Assembly: GCA_964035545.1 (NCBI GenBank) | Contig: OZ037773.1 | Coordinates: 5,844,251 to 5,908,250, forward strand | DNA length: 64,000 nucleotides | Origin: Bugula neritina | Taxonomy: Eukaryota > Bryozoa > Gymnolaemata > Cheilostomatida > Bugulidae | Reading direction: 5' to 3' | In this document: positions 22,901 to 35,500 of the stretch, piece by piece | Layout of the letters: each line of letters opens with the position of its first letter | Position numbering within the stretch: position 1 is the first letter of the stretch | Program-made: the position numbers and the translations under genes | The notes under the pieces: generated by a model | The model's input: only the letters and a program-made list of their open reading frames with translations | Databases searched by the model: none | What the model was told of the DNA's origin: nothing

Positions 22901-25705
22901 ACACATCTACCAATAAATCAACTTCAGTAGGCAGAGTGATATGCTGAAATACCAGTTGCTGTTATGAATAATCAGAAGCTAAATATACTTCATATTCATG
23001 AGCTGTGATACAAACGACAAGCTATGACCTACCTTTGGGTAATTCATACTTACTATCTACAGCATTTTCTAGCATAAAGTTATTCTTCATATTCATAAAA
23101 AGTGATGTGAAAATCAAGAAAACTTGTATCATTAGAGTTTAGACTAGCCTAAATCTGTCCGCTAGAGATAAAGCAAACATAGCTGCAGGTAAGGTTTACA
23201 CTAGTTGTATGATTTGTGAGTAGCCTTCTGTGGTACATAATCCTGCATATTGAATATGTCTCTAATTTTAAATTATACAATACAATGCTCCCTCTTTATC
23301 GCACGGTTTCAGTTCTTACTAAACCCCATAGGTCACGAAAAGGACTTGGACTCCCGTTTTGTGGCTCATGTATGTGTAGCAAAATTGGAAGGGTTCATGA
23401 GTTAAATATAGTATTCTACTATGACGAAAATCCAGGTTTCAGAACCCAAAGTTTAGTGAGATATGAAGGGAGCACTATATTATGCATCACATTTAGTACA
23501 CAATATAAATTATTTACAAACAGAAGTAAAAAAATCAGAATATACATACTATGCAAAATAAATTAGAGTGCAGCTGAGGGTAGTAGTCAGTAATCCCAAC
23601 TTCCAAAACAGTAATGATCAATGTGATGTATTTAACATGGTTACCTACCACCACCATGATTGGCCTCACAACTTACGCAGTCAAAATATGCTACGTGACA
23701 TGACAGATACAATTCAGAAAGATGCGAAGATGCAATAAGCAGTGTTTGAAGTAGAGTGCAAAGCAAAGCCAAAAGCCATACCCACAGCAGAATATATATT
23801 AGCAATCTTGCAAATAAAAAGTTGATGACTTTTAAAGAAGCTAAATTTCAGGTCAAGCGTCTTTTTGTGACTTTATAAGTCACGAAAAAAGCAGAAGGTA
23901 AGCTGACTGAGCTAGAAAGCTGAAAGAAAAACCAATCATATATCCTCACAAACCTGAATGGTGAAGAGAACCCCGTGTTAAGTTCTCAGTTTCCAATAGC
24001 TATAATAAATAAGGTTCAGTAAAAAGTGCGATAGATATTTTTAGTTTGATTGGAAATATCATGAGCTCATACATAACCTGCAAAAATCTATGAATAGGAA
24101 TTATCTAGATTTGGAAGAGATGTCGAAGAGATAACTAACCTGAAAGTGGAGCAGGCCATTGGTCTTGGTTAATAAATGGCAAACCTATGCAAAAAGAAAG
24201 CACATAAATCTGCATTTAAAAATTTACAGTGTTATCGCAGCTGTATGGGAACAAACACACAATATTATTACAACTAATTTGAAGTGCACAAGTATCAACT
24301 ACTACTTCTGAATGACCTGTGACACTAAATTGTGTTGAAAAAAAACCGCTTTGGGTGATACATTGAAAACCTCTAGCAAATGAGAATGAAGCAATTCAGC
24401 CCATTTTCAATACTGAACTTTCGTTTTGGAGAATAAACAACTGGAATTTTAGCAATAGAAAACTGAAAATCCAATTTTTGCCAACCACTTTAAATCATTC
24501 TGAATATATTTACATTCCCTTTGTCACAACTTTGTAGAAATTTAAATGATAAGAATATAAAAAATGCATGTAAGATTTGCCATCTTGATAGGTTTTGTGT
24601 AAAAGAGTCTGCATATAGTTTCACAAAAATTGGGCAAATGGAGAAGTTGAATAAATTCTCTACACACATGACATCTTGCCAATAAAACGGATAATTAAAG
24701 ATTGATGTCATAAGTTATATAAAAAGTAACCCCAGTAATCTTCAGGGGGTAATGGGGGGGGGGGGGTGCTCTAAACACAACAGTGTCCCTACCACAATAA
24801 CCAATTACATTCAACAATCGAATATGTAAAATTGTTAACCAATAGGGTCAGCTTTGGGATGGTAAACAAAACTTAGAAGTCATTATTATCATTGCCAACA
24901 TTTAACTACACAGTTTCCCCAATGAGAGCAACAGGGGTCCAAGTCAAGCAAATTTGTGACTGAACTGAAGGGCTACTATCCCTCTATGATGTCCCCCTTT
25001 GGAATACATTACTTTAGATTCTAAGGTCACTGTTAGTATACTTTAGGATACTACGATGTGAAACTTTGATCACATTACATTACTTCTGTGCATGTTCTAC
25101 ATTTCATCCAAGATTATTGAATAATGGTAGCTGCTGAAACACAATATCACATCTAGAATAGGCAGCTGGTTTAAAGAAAAAAGGTTATGATGAATTAAAA
25201 TAATAAGACAAGCTGATGCAATATTTAGCTGATTTTTTCCAGCTGAAAATACCCACAACTACAATTTGCGGTATTTAATTAGTAAGCCTGCTAGGCAAAT
25301 AATCAGCACATTACCACTATTTGATCTTATTCATGAGCCACAAGCTATGACCTACCTTTAGTTAATTCATGTTCATTACTTCCTGTAGCATTCTTTATTA
25401 AAGATCCTTTCTTAAAAAATTCAACGACAACCTCTAAAATGGATGCAATACACTGAGTATCAAGTAGTCATATTGATCCTATTACACAGGATACAATACT
25501 TCTTATAAATATGGTGCATCAAGCGAGCAAACAAAAACAACTCAGCCACATACAAAATAAATAAAAAGCATTAATAGTGATGAGATGACTTACTGTTGTC
25601 TGAATTTTTTTCGGCAGGCGGAATATCGTTGCCATAATAAATAGTTGCAAGGGTGATGATTAGAAAGAACACCACAATTGAGGCCTTTCTAGTTAAAGCA
25701 GACAT
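19964..25705 (-). CDS. Carbohydrate sulfotransferase D
   Basis: Exons in transcript order: 25705-25594, 25433-25356, 23068-23033, 22906-22800, 21807-21614, 21485-21288, 20804-20647, 20202-19964 (1122 nt, 373 aa). MSALTRKASIVVFFLIIT opens a type II signal anchor. The stem uses one 78-nt exon (with a NAT sequon) and one 36-nt exon. The neck exon encodes NLLWMHSV and RKTQVERISLVNQ. Catalytic exons hold LLPKTGSTNILR, FVRDPWQRLVSTY, HYRPQ and YSFIGKTET. The intron after the 3'-PSB exon starts with GC (CACAG|gcaagc at 21287). The neck exon has a second in-frame acceptor 15 nt upstream (tgaag|TTGAT). Long intron blocks are shared with gene E. Predicted role: Golgi PAPS-dependent glycan sulfation. 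Confidence 0.9.
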
Positions 25706-25753
25706 GGCTTAGATCACTCAGGTATACGCAACTTAAGCTCCTGGTGGTAGAGC

Positions 25754-25780
25754 CATTCTTTAAATCACCAAGCCAACTAG
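25754..25780 (-). promoter_or_regulatory. Conserved upstream block of the D-G genes
   Basis: Reading toward the gene, a block close to TTTGGTGATTTGAAGAATG lies roughly 40-80 bases before the ATG. It is repeated at about 37903-37928 (E), 45068-45095 (F) and 50448-50474 (G). It could be core promoter or 5' UTR; conservation among recent duplicates alone does not prove function. Confidence 0.4.
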
Positions 25781-26584
25781 TCCAGTAAACTTGATGTAAA
25801 TTTCCACAATCCGAGGCTAGCAATCAATATAGATGTTTCAAGTGATGCCTCTTGCATGGTACGAACTAGAGACATAACACACTTTTTTGCAAATATTGAA
25901 TTTATGAGGCTCATGCAAAAATAACTTGATATCAATGTAAATTGCAAATGAGGCTGACACTAAATGTGAAGATCGAACTTTATTTCATCATACTACTTGA
26001 ACTGTTTCTAACTTTACTAGTCAACATTGAAACAAATGCATATGGTGAAGGTCTTTAATTATTTCTCAACTAACAAATTGAACAGGCGCTGCCAATTAAT
26101 AAATTGGAACTATAAGACTCACTATTATTACAAGTATTATTAAAGAATCCCTGAGACACTTTACTTATGCAGTATTAAAATATGCATCTATATCTTAGCT
26201 ATCATCTGAATATCTTTTAAGGGTGGATGCCCAGGCAATTTTGTTTTATAACAAGTTTAGTGCATGAATGTCCTAAAAAGTTTCAAATTTCTGAGCTCTC
26301 AGTGATGACGTTTTCGGTCAGCTTCGAGTCCGAGTTATTATATAACTAATAGTTATTATTCCATACTTTCACAGTTTGTTATTTTTAGCCACTGCAACAC
26401 ACAGATCAATCAATGCACTGGCCTAAAATTTTAAGACACAGACTAAAAATAGTGCTGAATGAAAAAACAAATGAGACCATCTTACTATAGATCTTTAGAG
26501 CTAAAGTTACTTCCGTTTGAAATTTTGAGCATCGGAAAAATAAAATAGCCTCACTTCCAAGATGTAATTAGAACGGGTGGTTAT

Positions 26585-27078
26585 CAGGGTTAGGGTAATT
26601 GTAATTTTTAATTGGTTGTAATTAATTACATTTTTTCAAGTAATTGAATGTAATTCGTAATTGATGTATAAAAATGTAATTGTAATTGTAATTAATTACA
26701 TTGCTAATGCAATTGAATTTTACACTTACTTATAACTACATAACAACTACTTCGAATTTTTAAATCTTATAAAATTCTTATTTTTCCTGCTTTGTCTACC
26801 ATTTAATAAAAGGTTCAGATTAATTTAATCTCATATTTATGACACTACTCCTTACTACTGAGAACAAAAGAAAGTTTTCTGTTGTCAAAATTGCCCTGGG
26901 TAGCTGGACCCCAGAATTGTAATTGCAATTAATTACATTACCATGTAATTGCAATTAATTACATTACCATGTAATTGTGATTAATTACATTGATTTCAAC
27001 TGTAATTACAATTGTAATTGACAAATTATCATGTAATTGTAATTAATTAAATTCATATGTAATTGACCCCCAACCCTG
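26585..27078. mobile_element. hAT-type element rich in taattacaatta, copy 1
   Basis: 494 bp with ends CAGGGTTAGGGTAATTG and CCCCAACCCTG. It is flanked by a perfect 8-bp duplication gtggttat (26577-26584 and 27079-27086). Internal runs of taattacaattaca on both sides make a large imperfect foldback. Non-coding. A relative lies at 32817-33298. Confidence 0.85.
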
Positions 27079-27086
27079 GTGGTTAT

Positions 27087-29289
27087 GTATATTTATAATT
27101 AATAATTAATTAAATTTTTATATTGAAACAAACTCATATTTTTTGCTATGACATAAACCAATCAACAAGAATTTTAAAATATTAGTTGTTAGCGCCATAT
27201 GTTATATCATAAAAGCAGAAATTCAGAGAAATCCGGGCTTACAAATAGAATACTAAATGCAATCATCGTGAATACAATTTTGACTTGAGTATGTAAGTGA
27301 TTAACTTATTTTGATAAGGATCGGTATAGCCACAATTACAACAAATAATGAATAACAAAATTCATCATCATTATCATTATGCATTTGATTTATGAAAAGA
27401 CAGTTCTTCCCTTGACTTAAAAGTTAAAATATCGAGGTAACACTAACTACAAATCAGTAATACTAATACTTGTATTGGTAGTAGTACTATTAGTATTGAT
27501 CAAATATTTAATTACTTGACTGAAATTTATAACTGTTAATGATTATAACGTTAACGGTTAAGTTTATTATTATAACTGAAAATAATCATTTAATCTTTTC
27601 TTTAGCATTGAATTTGATATCATGCTTGCTCAAAGGTTTTAATAGCTCATAAGCTTTATTAAGCCAGGATCAGTATGAGTATTGGCATTACAATTATAAT
27701 AATAAACATAAATTTAAATTATTAATAATGATAATACTATAATTATAAATCATACTGATACTGTAAGTGTAACTGTAAGACTAAGTGTATAAGTATAAAT
27801 ATTATTGTTGCTCGTCATTAATATCAAAATGCACGCCATGACTATTATCTCCATCTTGATACATGGACGGCTTAAATTGATAGCGCATTACTTCAGTAAT
27901 CTCAGTCAGAATGTGAGTGATTCTCATAGTCATAGTCATTCTGATTCATCATTGTGAATGTAATAGTAATACTGATTTTCATTTTACTCCAAGTATTTTT
28001 CGCCGGAGATAGATATGCTTACACTCATATTGATATAGTATAGGAACACTTTATACAATTAGAATTATTGTTACTTCTATATTAGTATATAATATATTAA
28101 GTTTATAACAATTACACTGCACAGACTCGGAGTCACGAGGTAAGTTGGAATATATTTATTGCTGCGAAAATTGTTTATGAAGCATAACATAAATTCCACA
28201 ACAGACGCTAAATGGGGCCTAGACAGCAGTCCGATACATCAAGAAATGTTGAAACTAAGGTTATATGCAACGGAAATATAGCCTATATGTATTTTCTGAA
28301 TGCGTTGCAGGCGGTATTTTTATCTACTTCTTGCTTTAGCGGTGCAATTTGTCACAGGCATGCGATAAAATTTTTTAAATCATTTTCAGACAAGTGTGCA
28401 CAAAATTTATTATAAAACAAAATTGTCAGGGCATGCAACCCCAAAGTGGTGTTCAGATGAATATTTGCATACTATATAAGTCTGTTCATCCATTACCTTT
28501 TTTGAGCCTATACTATGATTGATAATCTGTTTGCTATGGTATGACTAAATTGTGCAGACATTGTTTTTGTTGCCTCTATACTATCAATAGCTACACACAA
28601 TCCAAGCAGTTATTTGTTTTGTTTATTACAGTAACAAAGACCATACCGTATACAAGTACGTACAAGTACAAGTGCTGTATCGTGATTTATAAGTATGTGT
28701 CGTTGTCTTCTCTTGTTGTCACATATGTCTGGGGTGCACAACCCTGAGATATTGGATATAGCGTGGGTGTGGCTTGTGTTGGTGTTGTGGCTAGTGTAAA
28801 TGGGAGTATTGGAGATTGCAGACTGATTGAGAAACGATTGAGGATATTTGTATAGAATGTATGCGACCCAATTAGAATGTGTTAGGGTACGTTAGTGAGT
28901 GCTAGCTGAGGATCATAGACTGAGGAGCACCACCAGCCAACTACCCTAACCGGAGTCTCAACTTCACCCTTGCCAGACGGATGGGAGCTGGAGTTACCAT
29001 GCAGCCAAGCCATTAACCTGTAACTGTACACCGATCCCAAGCTCACGCAAAAGCTACAATCTATATAATATTATTCGGTGAGTTTACGATACTCCAAATT
29101 GTAAAAAACCTACCATAACAACTACTGCTTTATCCCACATATATTAAAATGTTTCTGAAACTTCAAACATAGTATTTTGAGAAGAACCGTACGCAGAAGA
29201 GATAGGAATGGAGACAAAATAAGTGAGATGTTGTTTAGAATCCTGAAGCCCCTGTGACGTAATTGGTTAACGTATAAGAGAAGAGGCTA
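27087..29289. other. Intergenic, no gene recognised
   Basis: AT-rich. A small tagtattac-type patch lies at 27440-27500. A less AT-rich stretch around 28740-29060 has no matching coding frame; it may be non-coding remains of the non-LTR element that follows, or a stray exon or UTR I cannot assign. Confidence 0.4.
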
Positions 29290-29580
29290 AAATAGAGGCG
29301 GTAACATTAGGAATGAGGAGGAGACGTCTTCAATGGTATGGACATGTACGCAGGAGAGATAGGAATGAAGATGTTATGATGGTGGATGAGATGAGGATAC
29401 AGGAAAATATAAAAAGAGGGAGGCCAAAGAAAAAGTGGATGGATACAGTGAAGGATGGCATGTTGAAATGGGACCTCTCAGATTATGATATTGCTGACAG
29501 TAACAGATAGCATTCTGCGATAGAACTTGGTGCCCTGCAGGACCACCACCCATCCCAGACCACGGTAAACTAGGTGAGAA
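29290..29580 (+). mobile_element. 5'-truncated non-LTR retrotransposon, C-terminal tail only
   Basis: The ORF from 29313 encodes RRRLQWYGHVRRRDRNED and then KRGRPKKKWMDTVKDGM. This is the familiar end of endonuclease-reverse transcriptase polyproteins (R-L-x-W-x-G-H-V, then R-G-R-P-x-x-x-W-x-D). The frame stops early after SDYDIADSNR. Nothing of the catalytic RT is present upstream. A 29-bp piece of the same coding sequence (gtacgcagaagagatagg) is repeated at 29190. Dead fragment. Confidence 0.8.
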
Positions 29581-29582
29581 GT

Positions 29583-31784
29583 TTCACAAAAAACTTATAC
29601 TATCTTTACTGTCTTTATAGTAACAGCCACAGAACTTATCAGTGTATCAGTGCAAAGCTGAATTTTATTTGAAAGTTCAGACCACAAGTTGTTTCTCATT
29701 TCACTTGAGTTTTTGCTGGAGTTTGCTGCAAACAGTATGAAAGCTAAGCTTTCATATTTGGAAATTTTGCTTTGCAAATATTTTTACAAATAATTTTTAA
29801 TACCTTTGCTACTGCACCCATCTTTTTATTTGGTTACAGAAAACTATTTAATCAACACAAATTACTTATAATCAATAAAATCAAATTAGCGTTACACCAG
29901 CATGAAGTGAGGCAGGTAATATTCCTAAAATACACTACCTGTAGTGAAATTTATGTAAGATTTATAGTTGAGTTTTTAATTGCGACACTAAATGCATGCA
30001 GAGCTTTTGTAGACATAAGTTGCCTACAGCACAGTAGGTGCTTATAAGTTTAGAAACTCAGGCACTAGGCAATAGCCGGTGCTAGTCAACTGGTAATTGC
30101 TAGAGAGCAAACAAGTAAATTGTTGCAACATTTTATTTAATTACTGTTGTGGAATACAATTATTTATTTGTTTTAAAGGTTTGTGTTATGATTATGTAAA
30201 TTTTTTAATAATTGATTGTAGTTTTGAAAACTTCATCCAATGTAGTTATTAAACGATATAAAGTTCTATCAGTGTAGATTTAAACTTGCTAACAAGCCTA
30301 GTTCACTATATATACTATCAATACATTTTTTAAAATATTTGACAAAAAGTTTAAGGAGATATGTTATAGTCAACAGTTGAATGCTTTAATAATACCACAG
30401 AAATGCTAGACTGTTCATTTCCAGCTCTTTACTGAAATAAAAATTATGTGATTTGTTCTTGCAGTTGCTTAGCCTAAATGACAGCCTTTATCGAATTTCT
30501 CAAGAAGTTACATGGACATCTTCTTTTAGGAAATGATGCAAATTTAACTAGTTATTCTATTCTATTTTCTTGCAGCCTGGTATCTAAGGGAAAACAAAAC
30601 ACCCTAAGCAAATCACCCAGCACACCCATGTTATTTCACAATGTTTCATGATATAATTCGAAGTATTACATAACAAGTAGAAGTAATGAGATGGTAAAGG
30701 AATTGTTTATTGTTATCTATTCGTTTTTATTTAAATTCGCTTACAAGAATATTATACACTCTCCAGCTTCCTTGATCATTTAGTGTATTGGGCTATATTT
30801 TAGCTATGTCTTTTGTTAATTATTATTGACATTATGTAAGTATTCAACCTGCTTTTAATTTATAGTGCACTATATTATGCGTTGTAGGGTTTTAGATAAA
30901 AAATAAAATGAAAGTGAGTTTTATTAAAGCTGCACCTTGTATTTCAGGAATAAATAAACTTGATTAATAATCTAGGGAAAAAATATTTTGATTAACATAG
31001 TTTGTACCAAATCCATGCTACAGAAAAGTAATTATTAAAATATAAAAAAAACTTGAAGGTATTGTGACTATGAGGATTGTCCTCAAAATACTAGATAGCA
31101 ATACTTATCAAAAACTCCATTGATTGTTAAAATATGAACAAAAACATGACATGTTGAGTTAAAAGCTCCAATCATCCTCCTGAGCTAAGTTACTTAAAAA
31201 ATGAAATACAAAATAGAACATAGACTCCACCTGAAAAGTTTTAAAAATCAAAAACAGAGTTTGATTATCCAGATAAAATAGGTATTGGCACACATTTAGT
31301 CAGAATAATAAAAATTGGATAATAGTCATGTGATTGCATCCAACTACTATGTTGGTCTGTTACTTATTGATATATTGATTTATCGATTTATTTTGATTGC
31401 TTGATTTATAGAACTTATAGTGCCACCTCCCAAACTAGTAATATATAATTATTTACTGCATACTATTACTAAAATTACAGGTTTCCGTTGTTAAAATTGC
31501 ACAGGTGAACTGTATCATTAGTTTAATATAAAGATTTTCATTTTAATAATCTCAAAAAGAACCAAAATTCTATTCAAATGGAAACAGGTCATTTCATCCT
31601 AAATGAATTAAATCTTTCTAAAAGAGACAGGGATGGGCAATTGTGGTAGCAAACAGTTAATTATTAAAAAAATAACTATGTATATGTTGTATAAGCTGAA
31701 ACCTGTGGCTAGAGTGAGATTAAATTTAATCTCAAAATTTAATTTGATGCAGTTGCTATTTATTTCTGATGGAATTTCTCTGTA
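29583..31784. other. E-D intergenic spacer
   Basis: No gene is seen. From about 30960 the sequence matches 40900-42040 downstream of gene F, for example gataaaataggtattggcac at 31276 and its near-identical counterpart at 41201. Confidence 0.5.
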
Positions 31785-31871
31785 AGCCTAGGGCCACACG
31801 ACACGCGACACCTTTGCTACTTGTGATTTCAATTTTCGCATGCGGAAATACGCGCCGTGTGGCCCTAGGCT
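31785..31871. repeat. Short foldback with perfect 16-bp arms
   Basis: AGCCTAGGGCCACACG (31785-31800) is repeated inverted at 31856-31871. The enclosed 55 bp is GC-richer than the surroundings. Probably a minimal MITE. Confidence 0.6.
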
Positions 31872-32553
31872 AAGCAAAGGCAATGAGTAAAAAATTGATA
31901 TCAATTTATATTTTTACAATTACTAAGTTTCTGCCATTAGAACCATTAAATTATTTAAGCTTCAACCATTTCCATTTATTAAATTACGTGTAGCTAAAAT
32001 AAAAGCTGGGTGAAAGCAGTGAAAATGAATATAGAATATTAATTGAAACTGGGGACTGACTTTGGAGTTGCATTTCCAAGAGAAGCAAATTTTAAAGAAT
32101 CCCTGAGAGACTTCACTTGTGCAATACTAAAATATTCTTATAGATGATAGTTTTCATTTACATACTGTTTTAAGGTTGGATGACTAGACAATTTTTTTAT
32201 AATGAATTTTGTGCCAGTATGTACTGAAATGATTTGGAATTTTTGATAGCATGGAAATCAAATTTTCGGTCAGCTTTGACTTTACCACTACTACAAAACT
32301 TATACTAATTATAGCTATCTTTCATTGAATGCTATTATTAGCCGCTGCACTGCACAGCCTTATCACAGGTATGATTTGAAAGTACAAAGTTTAAACTTTC
32401 AAGCCATCTCGGTGATTATGTAAACATAGTAAATGCTTGATGCAGTTTTTATCTTCTAACCCTAAAGTAGTCTATTTGAACAAAGGAAACTAGGTGTATG
32501 TGGTTTACAATGTAAGATATACACTTCCTACTAACTTCATTAGACCCATATCA

Positions 32554-35500
32554 TCAGATTGGTTGTTCAGGGTAACCAAACATTTCAATGTCAACAGAAT
32601 ATATTTTTTGGAGCTTCATGATTGTCTGCTGATCTACTGACTTCCATCTGTCCAAGTAGGAAGAGAGTGTCATATTCTTCTTTTCATTTGGCCTGCGAAA
32701 CTGTTTAGCTTTTGTCATCATTGCTGACACATCTTTCACATTGTATTGCTGAAGGACCACCTTGATATCTTCCCTGTAAGTCTCTGTTTTTCCTACAAAA
32801 TTAGTCTAAATCAGAGCAGGGTTGAGGCTAAATTACATATGAATGTAATTAATTACAATTACATAAAAAATTTGTCAATTGCAATTATAATTACAGTTAA
32901 ACATCAATATAATTAATTACAGTTATAACAACATAGTAATGTAAATCAAAATTTTAACAAAATAAATACTTTTGCTCTGACAAGGGATAAATAGAAGAAA
33001 ACGCAATCTAACTTCTGGAGTCCAACTAACCGGGGCAATTTTGTTCTCAACAGTGATACAATACCTCAATGACTTAATCTGAAGATTTTACTAAACAGTA
33101 GGGAGGGTAGGAAAAGTATGAATTTTCGATTTAATACTATGAAGTAATGGACATGTAAATTTTATAAAATAATTGTTAAAATCAATTACATTAGATGCGT
33201 AATTAAATACAATTACATTTTTATACACCAATTACAAATTACATTCAATTGCTTGAAAATGTAATTAATTACAACCAATTACAATTACCCCAACCCTGAA
33301 TCAGAGGTACCAAATACAAGGCTATTTGGGAATGCTTTGTTTATTTATACATAAATATTTATTGGTGTTTAGCCACACCGACATAAAGTCTAATTTTATA
33401 TGACAGTTAATAATTATTTCATAGCAGTCTGATATCACTAAAACACAATACATGCACAGTATAGATACAACCAACTAACCTATAAAACTGTAGCTGAGAT
33501 CACAGAAAGCTCCACTGATACTTTGCGGACGGTAGTGAGGTTCCATTGCAATAGCACCGTTCTTTTCATACTGCTCTATTACACAATACTTCAAGAACTG
33601 AGAATAAGTCATTGTTTTATTTTCCTCCTTCAATTTCCTGAAACACAGAGATATTTAGAATAATTGATAGACTGATAAAGGTTGCAATTAAATCCTTCTA
33701 GAAAAGTAGGCAGTAAAAAGTGATTGAATAAACATTAAAAAATGTGCAACGATAGTAAACAACCTTCACAACCTGGATATTATATTTATTGCACATTTCT
33801 TGCATCTACAAGGTTTACAGTAGATATCTTGTTTGAAGAAACTAAAACAATGCAGTTTGCTAAGGTTTCACAAGAGTAATATTGGCAAGTTAAAATCTAA
33901 CACTATTACCAAGGTTACAATATTTTCAGTCAAGTCTGCTAGAAAACCATGCATTGGTCAGTTAATTGTGAAGTTCTCAGGCTTGTCACCACAAAAAAGG
34001 TTGAAAATTCACAATTGTTGTTGACTGGAGGTTTCAAGCAGAGCCACAGGTCAATCTATCCACCAGCTGCTCAGAGTTAGTGATATGACCTTGACATGAT
34101 GATGTTATGTCATGCTTGCCTGTTGAGGTTTACGAAATTGATGTTATTGCCATATTTGCACAGCATAATATACAAGTCAGAGAATAAGACTTTCTCAGTG
34201 TAGGTGCTGACTAGACGCTGCCAGGGATCTCTGACGAAGGTATAGAGGAACTTTCTGGTTGGCCAGTTGCTGGAATTTGGAGAGTACGATCCCAAATTCG
34301 GTGTTCTACTCATGAGGCTTTAAGTAAAACATAAAAGAGAAAGCATATATACAGATAACTAGGAATGATATAAACAGCAAGTAGCATACAAACTGGCTTG
34401 CTATTTATGATGATGGGTAACCGTTACAGATTTGTGAAGAATATAAAAATGTTCAATATTCTTATGTCTAATCTATGCATAAAATACTAAATGCTTATCT
34501 TAATGCAATAATGGTCAAATTTTAGATAAAACACAAAAGAAACAACATGATGGGATTATCTACCTTCTAAACCAGAAGTTACAGCACACATAACTCACCC
34601 AGGTACATAATGATGCTCATCAGGGTATCCTGTTATGTTGGTGCACTTTGGTCCAATCATGATGCACACCATTCGTAAAATATTTGTACTTCCTGTTTTG
34701 GGTATAAGTCCCCAAGACACATCACGGAATGTCAGGAAATACAGATAATCTGCTCTCTTATAATAACCTCTAAGGGATGTGTGATTCAAACAGTACTGCA
34801 ACAAGTTAACAACCCATAATGTTTACTGATACTTTTGCTGCTGATTGTACTGAATTCCTCATTTATTTTCCACCAAACAGTGTGAACGAGAGATGACATG
34901 GGGGAGACAAAAACTCACAGTTTTACACTGTAATCACAAATAAAGTGTGAAAAGTAATGAAGGGATAGAATGCTTGCAATAGGAGTTACCAAGAGAACAG
35001 TTACTTCTGCAGCTTAGAATAAGAAAATGCTTTCTACTGTTTGAGTTTCTAGGATGAAATAAAACATTGGCTTGAATTAACCAAATTCTGTTGGCAGAAA
35101 TATAGTAATTACTAACAATAAATTAACATAAAATAGTTGCAGCCTTGTGGTTGGTTATAGAAAGAAAGATTGAATGTTTTAGCAGGGAATTGTGCTCATT
35201 ATTCAAGTTCATAATTGCTTGCCAGTGATTTGCATGTATAATAAGACTGGGCGTAGCTGCATTCAATTACCTTTATAATTATTTTGAATTTGAATAAATA
35301 AGCAATTTGAAACTGCAGTGAATTCTGTCATATAATTATATTAAAATATATATGCACATTTCTATTTTACAAAGACATCCTTGTTTAAACTTTCTTTTCA
35401 CTTCAACATAACACAAAATAAAGCTATTACCTGGTTTACCAGAGAAATTCTCTCCACCTGAGTCTTCCTCACCTCTTCAAGGTCATACTGAGGTTCAGTC

